The notes under the pieces were generated by a model that had not been told where the DNA came from, made no database searches, and saw nothing but the letters and a program-made list of their open reading frames with translations. From Renibacterium sp043789415 (GTDB lineage Bacteria > Actinomycetota > Actinomycetes > Actinomycetales > Micrococcaceae): 64,000 nucleotides of DNA. This document shows, piece by piece, positions 17,516-26,052 of this stretch. Both the position numbers and the translations under genes were made by a program. Position 1 is the stretch's first letter; each line of letters begins with the position of its first letter. The stretch spans positions 310,001 through 374,000 of the forward strand of contig NZ_JBDLLW010000002.1 of assembly GCF_043789415.1 (NCBI RefSeq). The letters are read 5' to 3'.

Positions 17516-17576
17516 CTGGAGTTCTTTCAGCCGAGGCTGCCGCTGGCTGTGTGGGCGCCGGGCTTCCCCGAGCCAA

Positions 17577-17607
17577 CCGCGGTCAGCCGAAAGATCCGCG
17601 GCTTTTT
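17577..17607 (+). terminator. Probable terminator of the two-component operon
   Basis: CCGCGG at 17577-17582 and again at 17596-17601 can pair around a 13-nt loop, and CTTTTT follows. The stem is short (6 bp) but GC-only and correctly placed 60 nt after the kinase stop. Confidence 0.45.
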
Positions 17608-17719
17608 CCGTCGGTCGTTCCTGTTATGCTTCCACCAAATGTACGAATCACCGGATGGATCATCACCGAGAACTATCGCGGTGGGCATCCGGTGATCTGG
17701 AGGATTGGGGAAAACTCTG

Positions 17720-20062
17720 ATGGTCTCTCGTCTGAGATTGAAGTCGGCCAAGTACACATACGGCCTGATCAGAAAAATTTCAGCTTCCGCTGTTCTGACA
17801 GCGCTGTTCAGTGCCGCTTTGGTGAGCCCGGCGTTCGTCACCACCGCCAGTGCCGCCACTCAGACCGTGACGCCTACCGAACAGACCGGAGTGCTGCTCA
17901 ATCCAGGCAAAGGCTGGGTCGTCTACGGCGATCCTTCGAACCAGACGGCCGAGACGATGGCTCGGGCTTCGGTGGCTTATAAGCGCTTCGTCTGGGGCGA
18001 TTTCGAGCCGACCTCGGGCGTCTATAACTGGACGGCCCTGACAAACTACATCGATGAATGGGCTGCGAAAGGTAAGAAAATAGCCTTCGGGATCATGGCC
18101 GAAGACAGCTGCTCAGTGGGCAGCTATCTCACCCCGAAATGGGTTTTCGACGCCGGAGCAGCCTCCACGGTTGGCAACGTCACGAGCTGCGATGGAAAGA
18201 ACACAGTGTCTCAGCGGCACACCCCGGTCTGGAACGATCCGATTTTCCTGGCGAGCTATCAGGCTATGTTGAAAGCCCTGGCTGCGAAGTTCGATAACAA
18301 TCCGGCGATTGCCTTCATCGATGTACGGTCCTATGGGGACTGGGGTGAAGGGCACCTCGGAAATCTCAAGAATTCGATGAAAATCTCCGATGCAGATCTG
18401 CGGAGCAAGCACCTGCAGATGTTCCTGGACTCCTTCAACAAAATCCCGGTGATCACGCCCTGGGGAACCGAGGATTACAACGCCAGCTACGACTGGGCGG
18501 TGAATAACGGCATAGGTATCCGGCGGGACGGCATGATGGGCGGGCCGAACGACGGCGGCTCAGACGGCTCCGAGGTGACCCGCGCCTACGGAAAATCCCT
18601 CGGCGTCTACGAGTTCATCCACAGCTACCACGAACTGAAATCGCACTGGAGCGACTCTCAGTTCAACGACGAAGTGGCCCTCGGCAAACCCAGCTATGTG
18701 GGAATGGGGCAGTGGGACGGTGACGCCCAGGAGTTCCTGACGGACAAGCAGAGCCAGATCGACCAGTGGCAGAACAAGATCGGCTACCACTTCGTGCTGA
18801 GTTCGGCGAGCTTGCCCAATAACATCTCCACCGGAACCAGCTACCCGGTGTCACTGAGTTGGAACAATAAGGGCGTCGATTACTCCTACGAACCGATGCG
18901 CACCGCCTTCGCCCTCTTGGACCCCACCAGCAACGAAGTGAAGGCCCAGTACTTCCCGGAGACCGGAACCAACCCCGGCAGGCTGGCACCAGGAGTGACT
19001 AACGAGACCACCAATCTGATGTTCAACAACGTCGCACCCGGGAACTACAAGCTGGCCATCGGGATCTTCAACTCGAATGAGCTGTTCAGCAAGCTGGGCA
19101 CTCCTGGCGATATCAATAGCACGACCGCCCATCCGGCTTACAACCTGGCGATCACCGGCAAAACTCCGAACGGCTGGTATCCGCTGCTCAACTCAGTGGC
19201 GGTTGGCGGTACCGGCAGCTACAGCACCCCCTCCCCTATCTATGAGACGGAATTCGCTCCGGCTAGCTTCAGCGAGGGAAAGCACGACCTCAAAGTGCGC
19301 GACAACTCGCTCAGCTCGGGTATGGGAGATCGTTTCAACGCCACCGCGGTCGGTCAGCAGATCAGCTACACGATCGATGTGCCGCAAAGCGGAACCTACG
19401 ATCTGCGGGCGGCGGCGAAGCTGAACAACAGCAGTGGCGTTTTCCAAGCGAAGCTGGATGATCAGAACCTCGGGTCACCGCAGGATCTTTACTCTTCGGC
19501 TGAGACCGCGGGGGAATCATTTCTCGGCCGGGTCAGCCTGAGCTCGGGCAGGCATAAGGTGCAGTTCGTCTCGACCGGGAAGAACATCTCGAGTTCGGGC
19601 TATGCGCTCACCACCGATTTCATCCGCCTCGTTTCAACGGCAAACCTTTTGACTAACCCTGGCTTTGAGAACGGTTTGACGAGCTGGTACACCAGTGGCA
19701 CAGCCCCGGGAACAGCTGTCAGCGACGGAAACACCCACTCAGGGAGCGTGTCCCTGAAAGCCAGTGCGAGTACCCCTTTCACCACATGGGTGGAAAATTC
19801 GGTGACCGCCCCGAAGACCGGAAGTTACACCGCCAAGGTCTGGCACCAGGGAGTGGGCAGTTGGAATTCTGCTGTTCTACAGGCCTATCGAGGGTCGACT
19901 CTGCTGACGCAGACAGATCTGAAACCCACTACGAATTGGTCGAACACCGTGCTCAGCAGCATCAACGTCAGTTCAGGGGACACCGTCAAACTAGCGATCT
20001 GGATCGACGGTGCAGCCGGGAGTCGGATCTACCTCGACGATTTCGAGCTGATAGCGAATTGA
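17720..20062 (+). CDS. Secreted DUF4832-type glycosidase-like protein with two CBM-like domains
   Basis: A 780-aa exported protein. A long signal peptide ends in TTASAA near residue 48. Residues about 50-330 resemble the barrel of DUF4832 proteins (LLNPGKGWVVYG, FVWGDFEPTSGVYNW, YGDWGEGHL, with acidic residues at strand ends), a fold related to clan GH-A glycosidases. Residues 350-480 are beta-rich. Two C-terminal beta-sandwiches follow: a CBM6/35-like one (YTIDVPQSGTYDLRAAAKL) and a CBM4/9-like one (TNPGFENGLTSWYTSGTAPG). It probably binds and cleaves an extracellular polysaccharide; the substrate is unknown. The ATG at 17720 is preferred over the TTG at 17705, which touches GGAGGA. Confidence 0.75.
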   Translation: MVSRLRLKSAKYTYGLIRKISASAVLTALFSAALVSPAFVTTASAATQTVTPTEQTGVLLNPGKGWVVYGDPSNQTAETMARASVAYKRFVWGDFEPTSGVYNWTALTNYIDEWAAKGKKIAFGIMAEDSCSVGSYLTPKWVFDAGAASTVGNVTSCDGKNTVSQRHTPVWNDPIFLASYQAMLKALAAKFDNNPAIAFIDVRSYGDWGEGHLGNLKNSMKISDADLRSKHLQMFLDSFNKIPVITPWGTEDYNASYDWAVNNGIGIRRDGMMGGPNDGGSDGSEVTRAYGKSLGVYEFIHSYHELKSHWSDSQFNDEVALGKPSYVGMGQWDGDAQEFLTDKQSQIDQWQNKIGYHFVLSSASLPNNISTGTSYPVSLSWNNKGVDYSYEPMRTAFALLDPTSNEVKAQYFPETGTNPGRLAPGVTNETTNLMFNNVAPGNYKLAIGIFNSNELFSKLGTPGDINSTTAHPAYNLAITGKTPNGWYPLLNSVAVGGTGSYSTPSPIYETEFAPASFSEGKHDLKVRDNSLSSGMGDRFNATAVGQQISYTIDVPQSGTYDLRAAAKLNNSSGVFQAKLDDQNLGSPQDLYSSAETAGESFLGRVSLSSGRHKVQFVSTGKNISSSGYALTTDFIRLVSTANLLTNPGFENGLTSWYTSGTAPGTAVSDGNTHSGSVSLKASASTPFTTWVENSVTAPKTGSYTAKVWHQGVGSWNSAVLQAYRGSTLLTQTDLKPTTNWSNTVLSSINVSSGDTVKLAIWIDGAAGSRIYLDDFELIAN

Positions 20063-20066
20063 ACCT

Positions 20067-20110
20067 CGTTGTGGCCCCAACCAGCCCCCCCTTCGGCTGG
20101 GGCCACAACG
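20067..20110 (+). terminator. Strong hairpin after the DUF4832 gene
   Basis: A perfect 12-bp stem (CGTTGTGGCCCC at 20067-20078 with its complement at 20099-20110) plus an inner AGCC/GGCT pair. It starts 5 nt after the stop codon. There is no U-tract. Confidence 0.7.
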
Positions 20111-20209
20111 CTATAGTCTTGAGTCTGTGAATAGCACACCGCTCAAGCGCCGGAGCGTAATTGCTGACCGGGCGGCGGGGCCTCGCTACAGCGCAGAGAG
20201 GAACTCCCG

Positions 20210-21379
20210 ATGATGCACGTGATCTCTGATCTCACAGAACTCATCCACGGCACGAGCGAACTGGAAACCACCGCCCGAGGACTTCGCCCGCATAGGCTCC
20301 CCCTTGAAGTCCGCAAGCGATTCCCCGACCCGCAACTGCTCATGGTGGAAGCACAGCCCTCCGGCGTCAGGCTGCGCTTCCGCAGCGAGGCAAACAGCAT
20401 TGAGCTGGTCCTGCAGCCGACTCGGGTCGGCTATCGCGGCGCAGCACGGCCACGTGGTGCCATCGATCTCTTCGTCGATGGAGAATTCAAAGCACGCGAC
20501 ATTCTCGACGGCGGCGATCTAATAGAAGCTGATGTGATCGATGGCAGCACGAAGTTCCACTCGGGCGAAAACCATCTCTGCCGCTTTGAAGGCTTGCCCG
20601 CGGGCGATAAAGACCTTGAGCTCTGGCTGCCACACAACGAATCGATCGAGTTGGTTGAGCTACGCACTGATGCTCCGGTGCACGCCATCAGGGACGAACG
20701 CCCTCGATGGCTGCACCACGGCAGTTCGATCAGCCACGGTTCGAATGCGAGCGGTCCGAGCGAGATCTGGCCCGCGATAGCTGCGCAGCACGCCCGGCTC
20801 GCACTGCAAAATCTCGGCTTCGGCGGCAGCGCGCTACTGGATCCTTTCGTAGCTCGGGTGATCCGTGATAGCGCAGCCGATCTCATTAGCCTCAAAATCG
20901 GAATCAACATCGTCAACCTCGACTCGATGAGACTGCGCGCCTTCGTGCCCGCCGTGCACGGCTTTCTGGATACCATCCGAGAAGGGCACCCGCAGACCCC
21001 TCTGCTGCTCATCTCACCGATTCTCTGCCCCATTCACGAAGACGTCCCCGGACCAGGGAGCATTGACATCGCCAGTCTGGGCACGAACGCGCTGAAGTTC
21101 ATCGCCACCGGCGATCCCTCCGACGTGAGCCGGGGGAAACTCAATCTCAAGGTAATCCGCAGAGAGCTTGAGTCGATCGTTGAAAAGCGTGCGGATCCGA
21201 ATCTGCATTACCTCGATGGCACGGCGTTGTACGGAGAACAGGACGCCGTTGACCTTCCGCTGCCGGACAACCTGCATCCGGATACCCGGGCTCATCGGCG
21301 GATCGGTGAGCGATTCGCCGAATACGCTTTCGCTGAGGGTGGTCCCTTCAGTGGGACACCCAGAACCTCAGCCAGCTGA
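20210..21379 (+). CDS. SGNH/GDSL-family hydrolase
   Basis: A 389-aa protein with two parts. Residues 1-165 are a beta-rich domain (VRLRFRSEANSIELVLQPT, GAIDLFVDGEFKARDI). Residues 170-370 are an SGNH hydrolase: block I Ser in WLHHGSSISHG, block II glycine in LGFGGSALLD, block III LKIGINIVN, and block V DNLHPD with the catalytic Asp and His. No signal peptide is seen. It is probably an esterase acting on an acylated sugar or lipid. GAGAGGA lies 8 nt before the ATG at 20210. Confidence 0.82.
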   Translation: MMHVISDLTELIHGTSELETTARGLRPHRLPLEVRKRFPDPQLLMVEAQPSGVRLRFRSEANSIELVLQPTRVGYRGAARPRGAIDLFVDGEFKARDILDGGDLIEADVIDGSTKFHSGENHLCRFEGLPAGDKDLELWLPHNESIELVELRTDAPVHAIRDERPRWLHHGSSISHGSNASGPSEIWPAIAAQHARLALQNLGFGGSALLDPFVARVIRDSAADLISLKIGINIVNLDSMRLRAFVPAVHGFLDTIREGHPQTPLLLISPILCPIHEDVPGPGSIDIASLGTNALKFIATGDPSDVSRGKLNLKVIRRELESIVEKRADPNLHYLDGTALYGEQDAVDLPLPDNLHPDTRAHRRIGERFAEYAFAEGGPFSGTPRTSAS

Positions 21380-21935
21380 GGCGGCACTCCGCCAGCTGGA
21401 CCGGCGCTGGGAATAAGCCAGCAAGCCTCAGCCAGCCGCTGCCAGGACCTTCTCGGTAAATTCTCCAGAGGACCTCACCACCCCGATTCCTCCCTTTGTG
21501 TGAAATCTTTACGAAATCATTACTAAATATTTACGGGTGGGTCAGAAGTCAGATTTAAATGAACCGTTTCATGCGGTAATTAATTTCTATTGAATAAGCG
21601 AAGTATCGTGACTTCTTGGTTTATCTCTGCAAGATTTCACAGAAGCGAGCGAAGCGTATCACCCTCTTCGAAACCGCGCAAAATAGGCCATCTTCGGGCT
21701 CACCCTGGAGGAAACTCGCTTATATAAGCGGAAATACTTACCTGAAACACGCCTAAATAAGGATTCCTGGGAGAAGGCTTCCTCTTTCCCTGGAAAATCC
21801 TGAATTAAGTTTTTTGTTAAAAATCCTGAGGTAGTGTTCTAATCGAATTCGAAAAAGTTGCGCGCTGCGCAAAATTCGACATTGCGAATCATTCATTAAA
21901 GCAAAAAATGTCCAATAAATTACAAAGGACCAAAA
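21380..21935. other. AT-rich intergenic region before the protease array
   Basis: About 555 bp without a convincing gene. The first 100 bp are GC-rich; from about 21490 the sequence becomes strongly AT-rich with many TATTTA/TTAAT stretches, ending in AAAGGA 6 nt before the first protease ATG. Its length and composition suggest the main, possibly regulated, promoter of the protease array. Confidence 0.55.
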
Positions 21936-22673
21936 ATGCACAAGATCTTCACGTCCGTGCTGGCCGGAGTCATCACAGCGTCAGTGGCGCTGATCGGCGC
22001 GAGCAGCGCCCCGGCCGCACCACTCGTCAGCCAAAGCGCCGCCCCGGAAATCATCGGCGGCACCAAATCTCCAGCCACCCCCTGGGCGGTCCAGTTGGTA
22101 TATAAGCAGGCCGATGGGAAAACTTACAGCTGTACGGGTATCGCCATCGCAGCCTCATGGGTGCTGACGGCAGATCATTGCGTGAGTGACTCAGTCGGGA
22201 TGACGGCGTACTACTCAAACAGCACCAGTAACCTCGGCACCGGAATCACCGCCGACAAGCTCTACAACTCCCCGCAGGGCGACGTCGCCTTGGTCCACCT
22301 CTCCAAGCCGAAACCGCTCAGCTCCTACCCGGTAGTAGCCCAGAGCTACGTCACCAAAGCCGGCGACAAAGGCACCATCTACGGCTACGGTAAGCGAGCA
22401 AACGGAGCCGCCTCGGACGGCCTGTACCAAGCGAACAACACCGTTACCGGCGTCGGCATCGATCTCTTCAGCGCCCCGGCTATTCACGTCAAGGGCGATA
22501 ACGGCGCAGCGAACGCCGGAGACTCCGGTGGACCCCTGTTCATCGGCGGAAAAATCGTCGGCATCCTCTCCCTCGGAGACGTCGCGAATCCGGGTGCAGA
22601 CATCCATGCCGGTGCCGAATATACAAATGTCACGCCGATACGTCAGTGGATCAAGAACACCTCAGGCGTCTGA
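21936..22673 (+). CDS. Secreted trypsin-fold protease, array copy 1 (type 1)
   Basis: A 245-aa S1-family preproprotein. The signal peptide covers residues 1 to about 27. A short propeptide ends APE38, and IIGG (39-42) is the trypsin-type new N-terminus. The catalytic triad is His81 (LTADHC), Asp116 (QGDVAL) and Ser197 (GDSGGP). Cys66 and Cys82 can form the disulfide around the active His. The Cys that normally precedes the Ser motif is replaced by Asn, and the S1-pocket position 189 is Ala, not the Asp of trypsin. It is the only copy with an ATG start and a long own promoter region. Confidence 0.88.
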   Translation: MHKIFTSVLAGVITASVALIGASSAPAAPLVSQSAAPEIIGGTKSPATPWAVQLVYKQADGKTYSCTGIAIAASWVLTADHCVSDSVGMTAYYSNSTSNLGTGITADKLYNSPQGDVALVHLSKPKPLSSYPVVAQSYVTKAGDKGTIYGYGKRANGAASDGLYQANNTVTGVGIDLFSAPAIHVKGDNGAANAGDSGGPLFIGGKIVGILSLGDVANPGADIHAGAEYTNVTPIRQWIKNTSGV

Positions 22674-22736
22674 TCCCGCTGGGCGGCGCTGCCACAGCTC
22701 GGCTCTCAAAACCTCATCAAAGATTAAGGATTCCTC

Positions 22737-23480
22737 GTGAACAGAATTTTCAAATCAGTATTGGTCGGCGTCGCCGCCGCGAGCATGGCGCTGATCGGTA
22801 CTGGAGCCGCTACGGCGTCCCAGGTCAGCAGCGGTAAAGCTGCACCCGAGATCATCGGCGGCACCAAGTCGGCAGACAGGCCTTCGGCCGTTCAGCTAGT
22901 TTTCAAGCAGGGTGGTGCATACCGGGGCTGCACGGGTACCGCCATTGCGGCTTCCTGGGTACTGACGGCTAAGCACTGCATCGACTCGGTGAGCGATATG
23001 ACGGTCTACTACTCCACCAGCAGCACAAATCGCGGCCCGGCGATCAAGGCCGATCGGCTTTACCCCGCACCTCAGGGCGATGTCGCGCTGCTTCACTTGG
23101 CCACGCCCAAGCCTCTCGCGGATGGTTACCCGGTGGTCGCCAGCGGCCGCACGCCAACCGCTAACACCAAAGGCATCATCTACGGGTTCGGCCTGCGGGC
23201 GAATTCGGTGGCATCCGACGGCCTGTACCAGGCCAATGTCACCGTTACCGGCCCGGGGGTCGATGGGTACAACGCCCCTGCCTTCAGCATCAAGGGTGAC
23301 AACGGAGCGTCCAACGTCGGTGACTCAGGCGGTCCCCTGTTCATCGGCGGCACCATCGCCGGTGTGCTCTCCGTAGGAGATGTCTCGAACCCCGGTGCTG
23401 ATATCCATGCCAAGAGCAGATACACGAATGCGACAACCACGGTAATACGCAACTGGATCAAGACCACCTCAGGCGCCTAG
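22737..23480 (+). CDS. Secreted trypsin-fold protease, array copy 2 (type 2)
   Basis: A 247-aa S1 preproprotein with GTG start. Triad His80, Asp115, Ser197; activation junction E38-I39. It belongs to the second sub-type, marked by PSAVQLVFKQGG, LATPKPLADGYPVVASGRTP and TKGIIYGFG in place of the SYPVVAQSYVTKAGDKGT wording of copy 1. Sixty-three nucleotides separate it from copy 1. The leader CATCAAAGATTAAGGATT upstream is similar before copies 4, 5 and 6. Confidence 0.87.
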   Translation: MNRIFKSVLVGVAAASMALIGTGAATASQVSSGKAAPEIIGGTKSADRPSAVQLVFKQGGAYRGCTGTAIAASWVLTAKHCIDSVSDMTVYYSTSSTNRGPAIKADRLYPAPQGDVALLHLATPKPLADGYPVVASGRTPTANTKGIIYGFGLRANSVASDGLYQANVTVTGPGVDGYNAPAFSIKGDNGASNVGDSGGPLFIGGTIAGVLSVGDVSNPGADIHAKSRYTNATTTVIRNWIKTTSGA

Positions 23481-23492
23481 AACCTGTCGGCA

Positions 23493-23514
23493 GATCTTCC
23501 GATATCGGAAGATC
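23493..23514. repeat. 22-bp perfect palindrome between protease copies 2 and 3
   Basis: The sequence from GATCTTCCGAT is its own reverse complement over 22 bp, centred on GATATC, starting 12 nt after the stop of copy 2. It can be a dimeric protein's operator or a short hairpin in the mRNA. No equivalent is found in the other spacers of the array. Confidence 0.8.
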
Positions 23515-23566
23515 GGATCGTTTCCATCTTCATCCCTGAAACCCCCTCAAAGAGCAAGGAAATCTT

Positions 23567-24301
23567 GTGAACAAAATCTTCAAGTCAGTGTTGATCAGCG
23601 TAGCCGCGGCGACCCTGGCCCTGACCGGCACCGGAGCCGCTATCGCGTCCCCGGTGAGCAGCGGTAAAGCTGCCCCGGAAATCATCGGCGGCACCAAATC
23701 TCCAGCTACCCCCTGGGCCGTGCAACTGCTGTACACGCAACACGGAGATACCTTCGTTTGCACGGGTATCGCCATTGCGGCGTCGTGGGTACTGACCGCG
23801 GATCACTGTGTGAGCGGTTCTACCGGGATGACGGCGTACTACTCAAACAGCACCACCAATCGCGGCACCGGCATCACCGCTGACAAGCTCTACAACTCCC
23901 CGCAGGGCGACGTCGCTCTGATCCATCTCTCCAAGCCGAAACCGCTCAGCTCCTACCCGGTAGTAGCCCAGAGCTACGTCACCAAAGCCGGCGACAAAGG
24001 CACCATCTACGGCTACGGTTTACGGGCCAACGCAGTCTTATCCGATGGTCTTTACCAGGCCAATGTGACGGTGACCGGCGTGGATTCCGATGCTTTCAAC
24101 GGCCCGGCTATTCACGTCAAGGGCGATAACGGCGGGGCGAACTCCGGAGACTCCGGTGGACCCCTGTTCATCGGCGGGAAAGTCGTCGGAGTGGGTTCAA
24201 GCGCGGATGTTGCCAATCCGGGCTCTGATATCCATACCGGCACTAAATACTCGAACCTCACCCCTGCGCGTCAGTGGATCAAGAACACCTCAGGCGTCTA
24301 A
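23567..24301 (+). CDS. Secreted trypsin-fold protease, array copy 3 (type 1)
   Basis: A 244-aa S1 preproprotein with GTG start. Triad His80, Asp115, Ser196; activation junction E38-I39. It is the nearest relative of copy 1: 23927-24019 is identical over 93 nt to 22299-22391, while flanking codons differ by silent and coding changes. Position 189 is a small residue and the Cys before GDSGG is absent, as in copy 1. Confidence 0.87.
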   Translation: MNKIFKSVLISVAAATLALTGTGAAIASPVSSGKAAPEIIGGTKSPATPWAVQLLYTQHGDTFVCTGIAIAASWVLTADHCVSGSTGMTAYYSNSTTNRGTGITADKLYNSPQGDVALIHLSKPKPLSSYPVVAQSYVTKAGDKGTIYGYGLRANAVLSDGLYQANVTVTGVDSDAFNGPAIHVKGDNGGANSGDSGGPLFIGGKVVGVGSSADVANPGSDIHTGTKYSNLTPARQWIKNTSGV

Positions 24302-24399
24302 CTCTTCCGGAGTCAGCTTAACCCGCGATTTAACCCGCGAGCACTTTCGACTTCATCTCTTTTATCTCTGAAACCTCATCCAAAGATCAAGGAACTCAC

Positions 24400-25140
24400 G
24401 TGAATAAAATCTTCACCTCGGCTTTGGTCGGCGTCGCTGCGGCGGCCCTGGCCCTGGTCGGCACCGGAGCCGCTACGGCGTCCCCGGTCAGCAGTAAAGC
24501 TGCTCCAGAGATCATCGGCGGCACCAAATCCGCCGTCACTCCCTCAGCTGTTCAGCTGATTTTCAAGCAGGGCGGCGAGATCAGAAGCTGCTCAGGTACC
24601 GCCATTGCGGCTTCCTGGGTGCTCACCGCTCGGCACTGCACCGAGGGAGCCAGCGATATGGGAGTGTACTACCCGACCAGCTCGGGAAATCCTGGTCCTG
24701 GAATTAAAGGTGATCGGTCCTACCCTGCGCCTCAAGGAGATATTTCGCTGATCCACCTGGCCACCCCTAAGCCGCTCGCCAATGGCTACCCGGTCGTAGC
24801 AAGCGGCCGTACCCCGGTGGCCAACACCAAAGGCATAATCTTCGGCTACGGCCAACGAGGAAACTCGGTACCCTCCGACAGCCTTTATCAGGCCAATGTG
24901 ACTGTTACCAGCGCCACCACTGACGCCTACAACGGTCCTGCTTTCCGGGTCAGAGGAGATAACGGAATTTCGACCATCGGAGACTCCGGCGGCGCCCTGT
25001 TCATCGGCGGCACCATCACCGGCGTCAGCTCCATGGGAGACACCGCAAATGCCAACGCTGATATCCATGCCACCAGCAGATACGGGAATCCCACAACTCC
25101 TGTGGTGCGTAACTGGATCAAGAACACCTCAGGCGCCTGA
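24400..25140 (+). CDS. Secreted trypsin-fold protease, array copy 4 (type 2)
   Basis: A 246-aa S1 preproprotein with GTG start. Triad His79, Asp114, Ser196; activation junction E37-I38. It differs from all other copies in GDSGGALF (Pro to Ala after the catalytic Ser) and GDISL at the Asp. It also has STIGDSGG, giving Thr at position 191 equivalent. Activity is still expected since the triad and oxyanion glycine remain. It is the most divergent type 2 member. Confidence 0.86.
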   Translation: MNKIFTSALVGVAAAALALVGTGAATASPVSSKAAPEIIGGTKSAVTPSAVQLIFKQGGEIRSCSGTAIAASWVLTARHCTEGASDMGVYYPTSSGNPGPGIKGDRSYPAPQGDISLIHLATPKPLANGYPVVASGRTPVANTKGIIFGYGQRGNSVPSDSLYQANVTVTSATTDAYNGPAFRVRGDNGISTIGDSGGALFIGGTITGVSSMGDTANANADIHATSRYGNPTTPVVRNWIKNTSGA

Positions 25141-25229
25141 TTCTGAAAGCCAGCTCCTCAAAATCAGCTATATCTAGATCGTTTTCCCACCTCATTTATC
25201 AAACATCAATCAAAGATCAAGGAACTCTC

Positions 25230-25967
25230 GTGAACAAAATCTTCAAGTCAGCTTTAGTCGGCGTCGCCGCGGCCACCCTGGCCCTGGTCGGCACCGGAGC
25301 CGCTACCGCGGCACCAGTCGGCGGCGCCGCTCCAGAGATCATCGGCGGCACCAAATCCGCTCCTACTCCCTCGGCTGTTCAACTGGTCTTCACGCAAGAC
25401 GGCAAATCATATAAGTGCACAGGCACCGCGATCGCGGCTTCTTGGGTCATCACGGCCAAGCACTGCATCGACAGAGTTACCGATATGTCGGTGTACTACT
25501 CGAACAGCACGGCTAACCGGGGAACCGCAATCAAAGCCGACCGGCTTGTCCCCTCGCCTAAGGGCGATATCGCGCTGATCCACCTGGCCACCCCCAAGCC
25601 GCTCGCCAATGGCTACCCGGTCGTCGCCACCGGCCGTACCCCAACCGCCAACACCAAAGGCGTGATCTTCGGCTTCGGCAATCGGGCAAATTCCGTAGCC
25701 TCTGACGGTCTTTACCAAGCTAATGTCACCGTTGTCGAGGCCAGTTTCGATGGGTTCAACGGCCCGGCCTTCCGGATTAAGGGCGATAACGGATCCTCGA
25801 ATGTGGGAGACTCCGGTGGCCCCTTGTTCATCGGTGGCACCATCGCAGGTATCGGCTCCATCTCAGAGGTAGGTAACCCGGGTGCCGATATCCACGCCAT
25901 CAGCAGGTACGCGAATGCAACGACCCCCGAGGTTCGCCCCTGGATCAAGAACACCTCAGGCGCCTGA
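25230..25967 (+). CDS. Secreted trypsin-fold protease, array copy 5 (type 2)
   Basis: A 245-aa S1 preproprotein with GTG start. Triad His78, Asp113, Ser195. The propeptide is shortest (APVGGAAPE), keeping the same E-IIGG junction at 36-37. It shares long near-identical DNA tracts with copy 4 in the region coding LIHLATPKPLANGYPVV. AAGATCAAGGAACT forms the same ribosome binding leader as copy 4. Confidence 0.87.
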   Translation: MNKIFKSALVGVAAATLALVGTGAATAAPVGGAAPEIIGGTKSAPTPSAVQLVFTQDGKSYKCTGTAIAASWVITAKHCIDRVTDMSVYYSNSTANRGTAIKADRLVPSPKGDIALIHLATPKPLANGYPVVATGRTPTANTKGVIFGFGNRANSVASDGLYQANVTVVEASFDGFNGPAFRIKGDNGSSNVGDSGGPLFIGGTIAGIGSISEVGNPGADIHAISRYANATTPEVRPWIKNTSGA

Positions 25968-26052
25968 TCCTACCGGGTCAATCTTCCAGAACCATCTCTA
26001 CTCAAAGACCGTTTTCAATGTCTAAGACATCATCAAAGATGGAGGAATCTTT

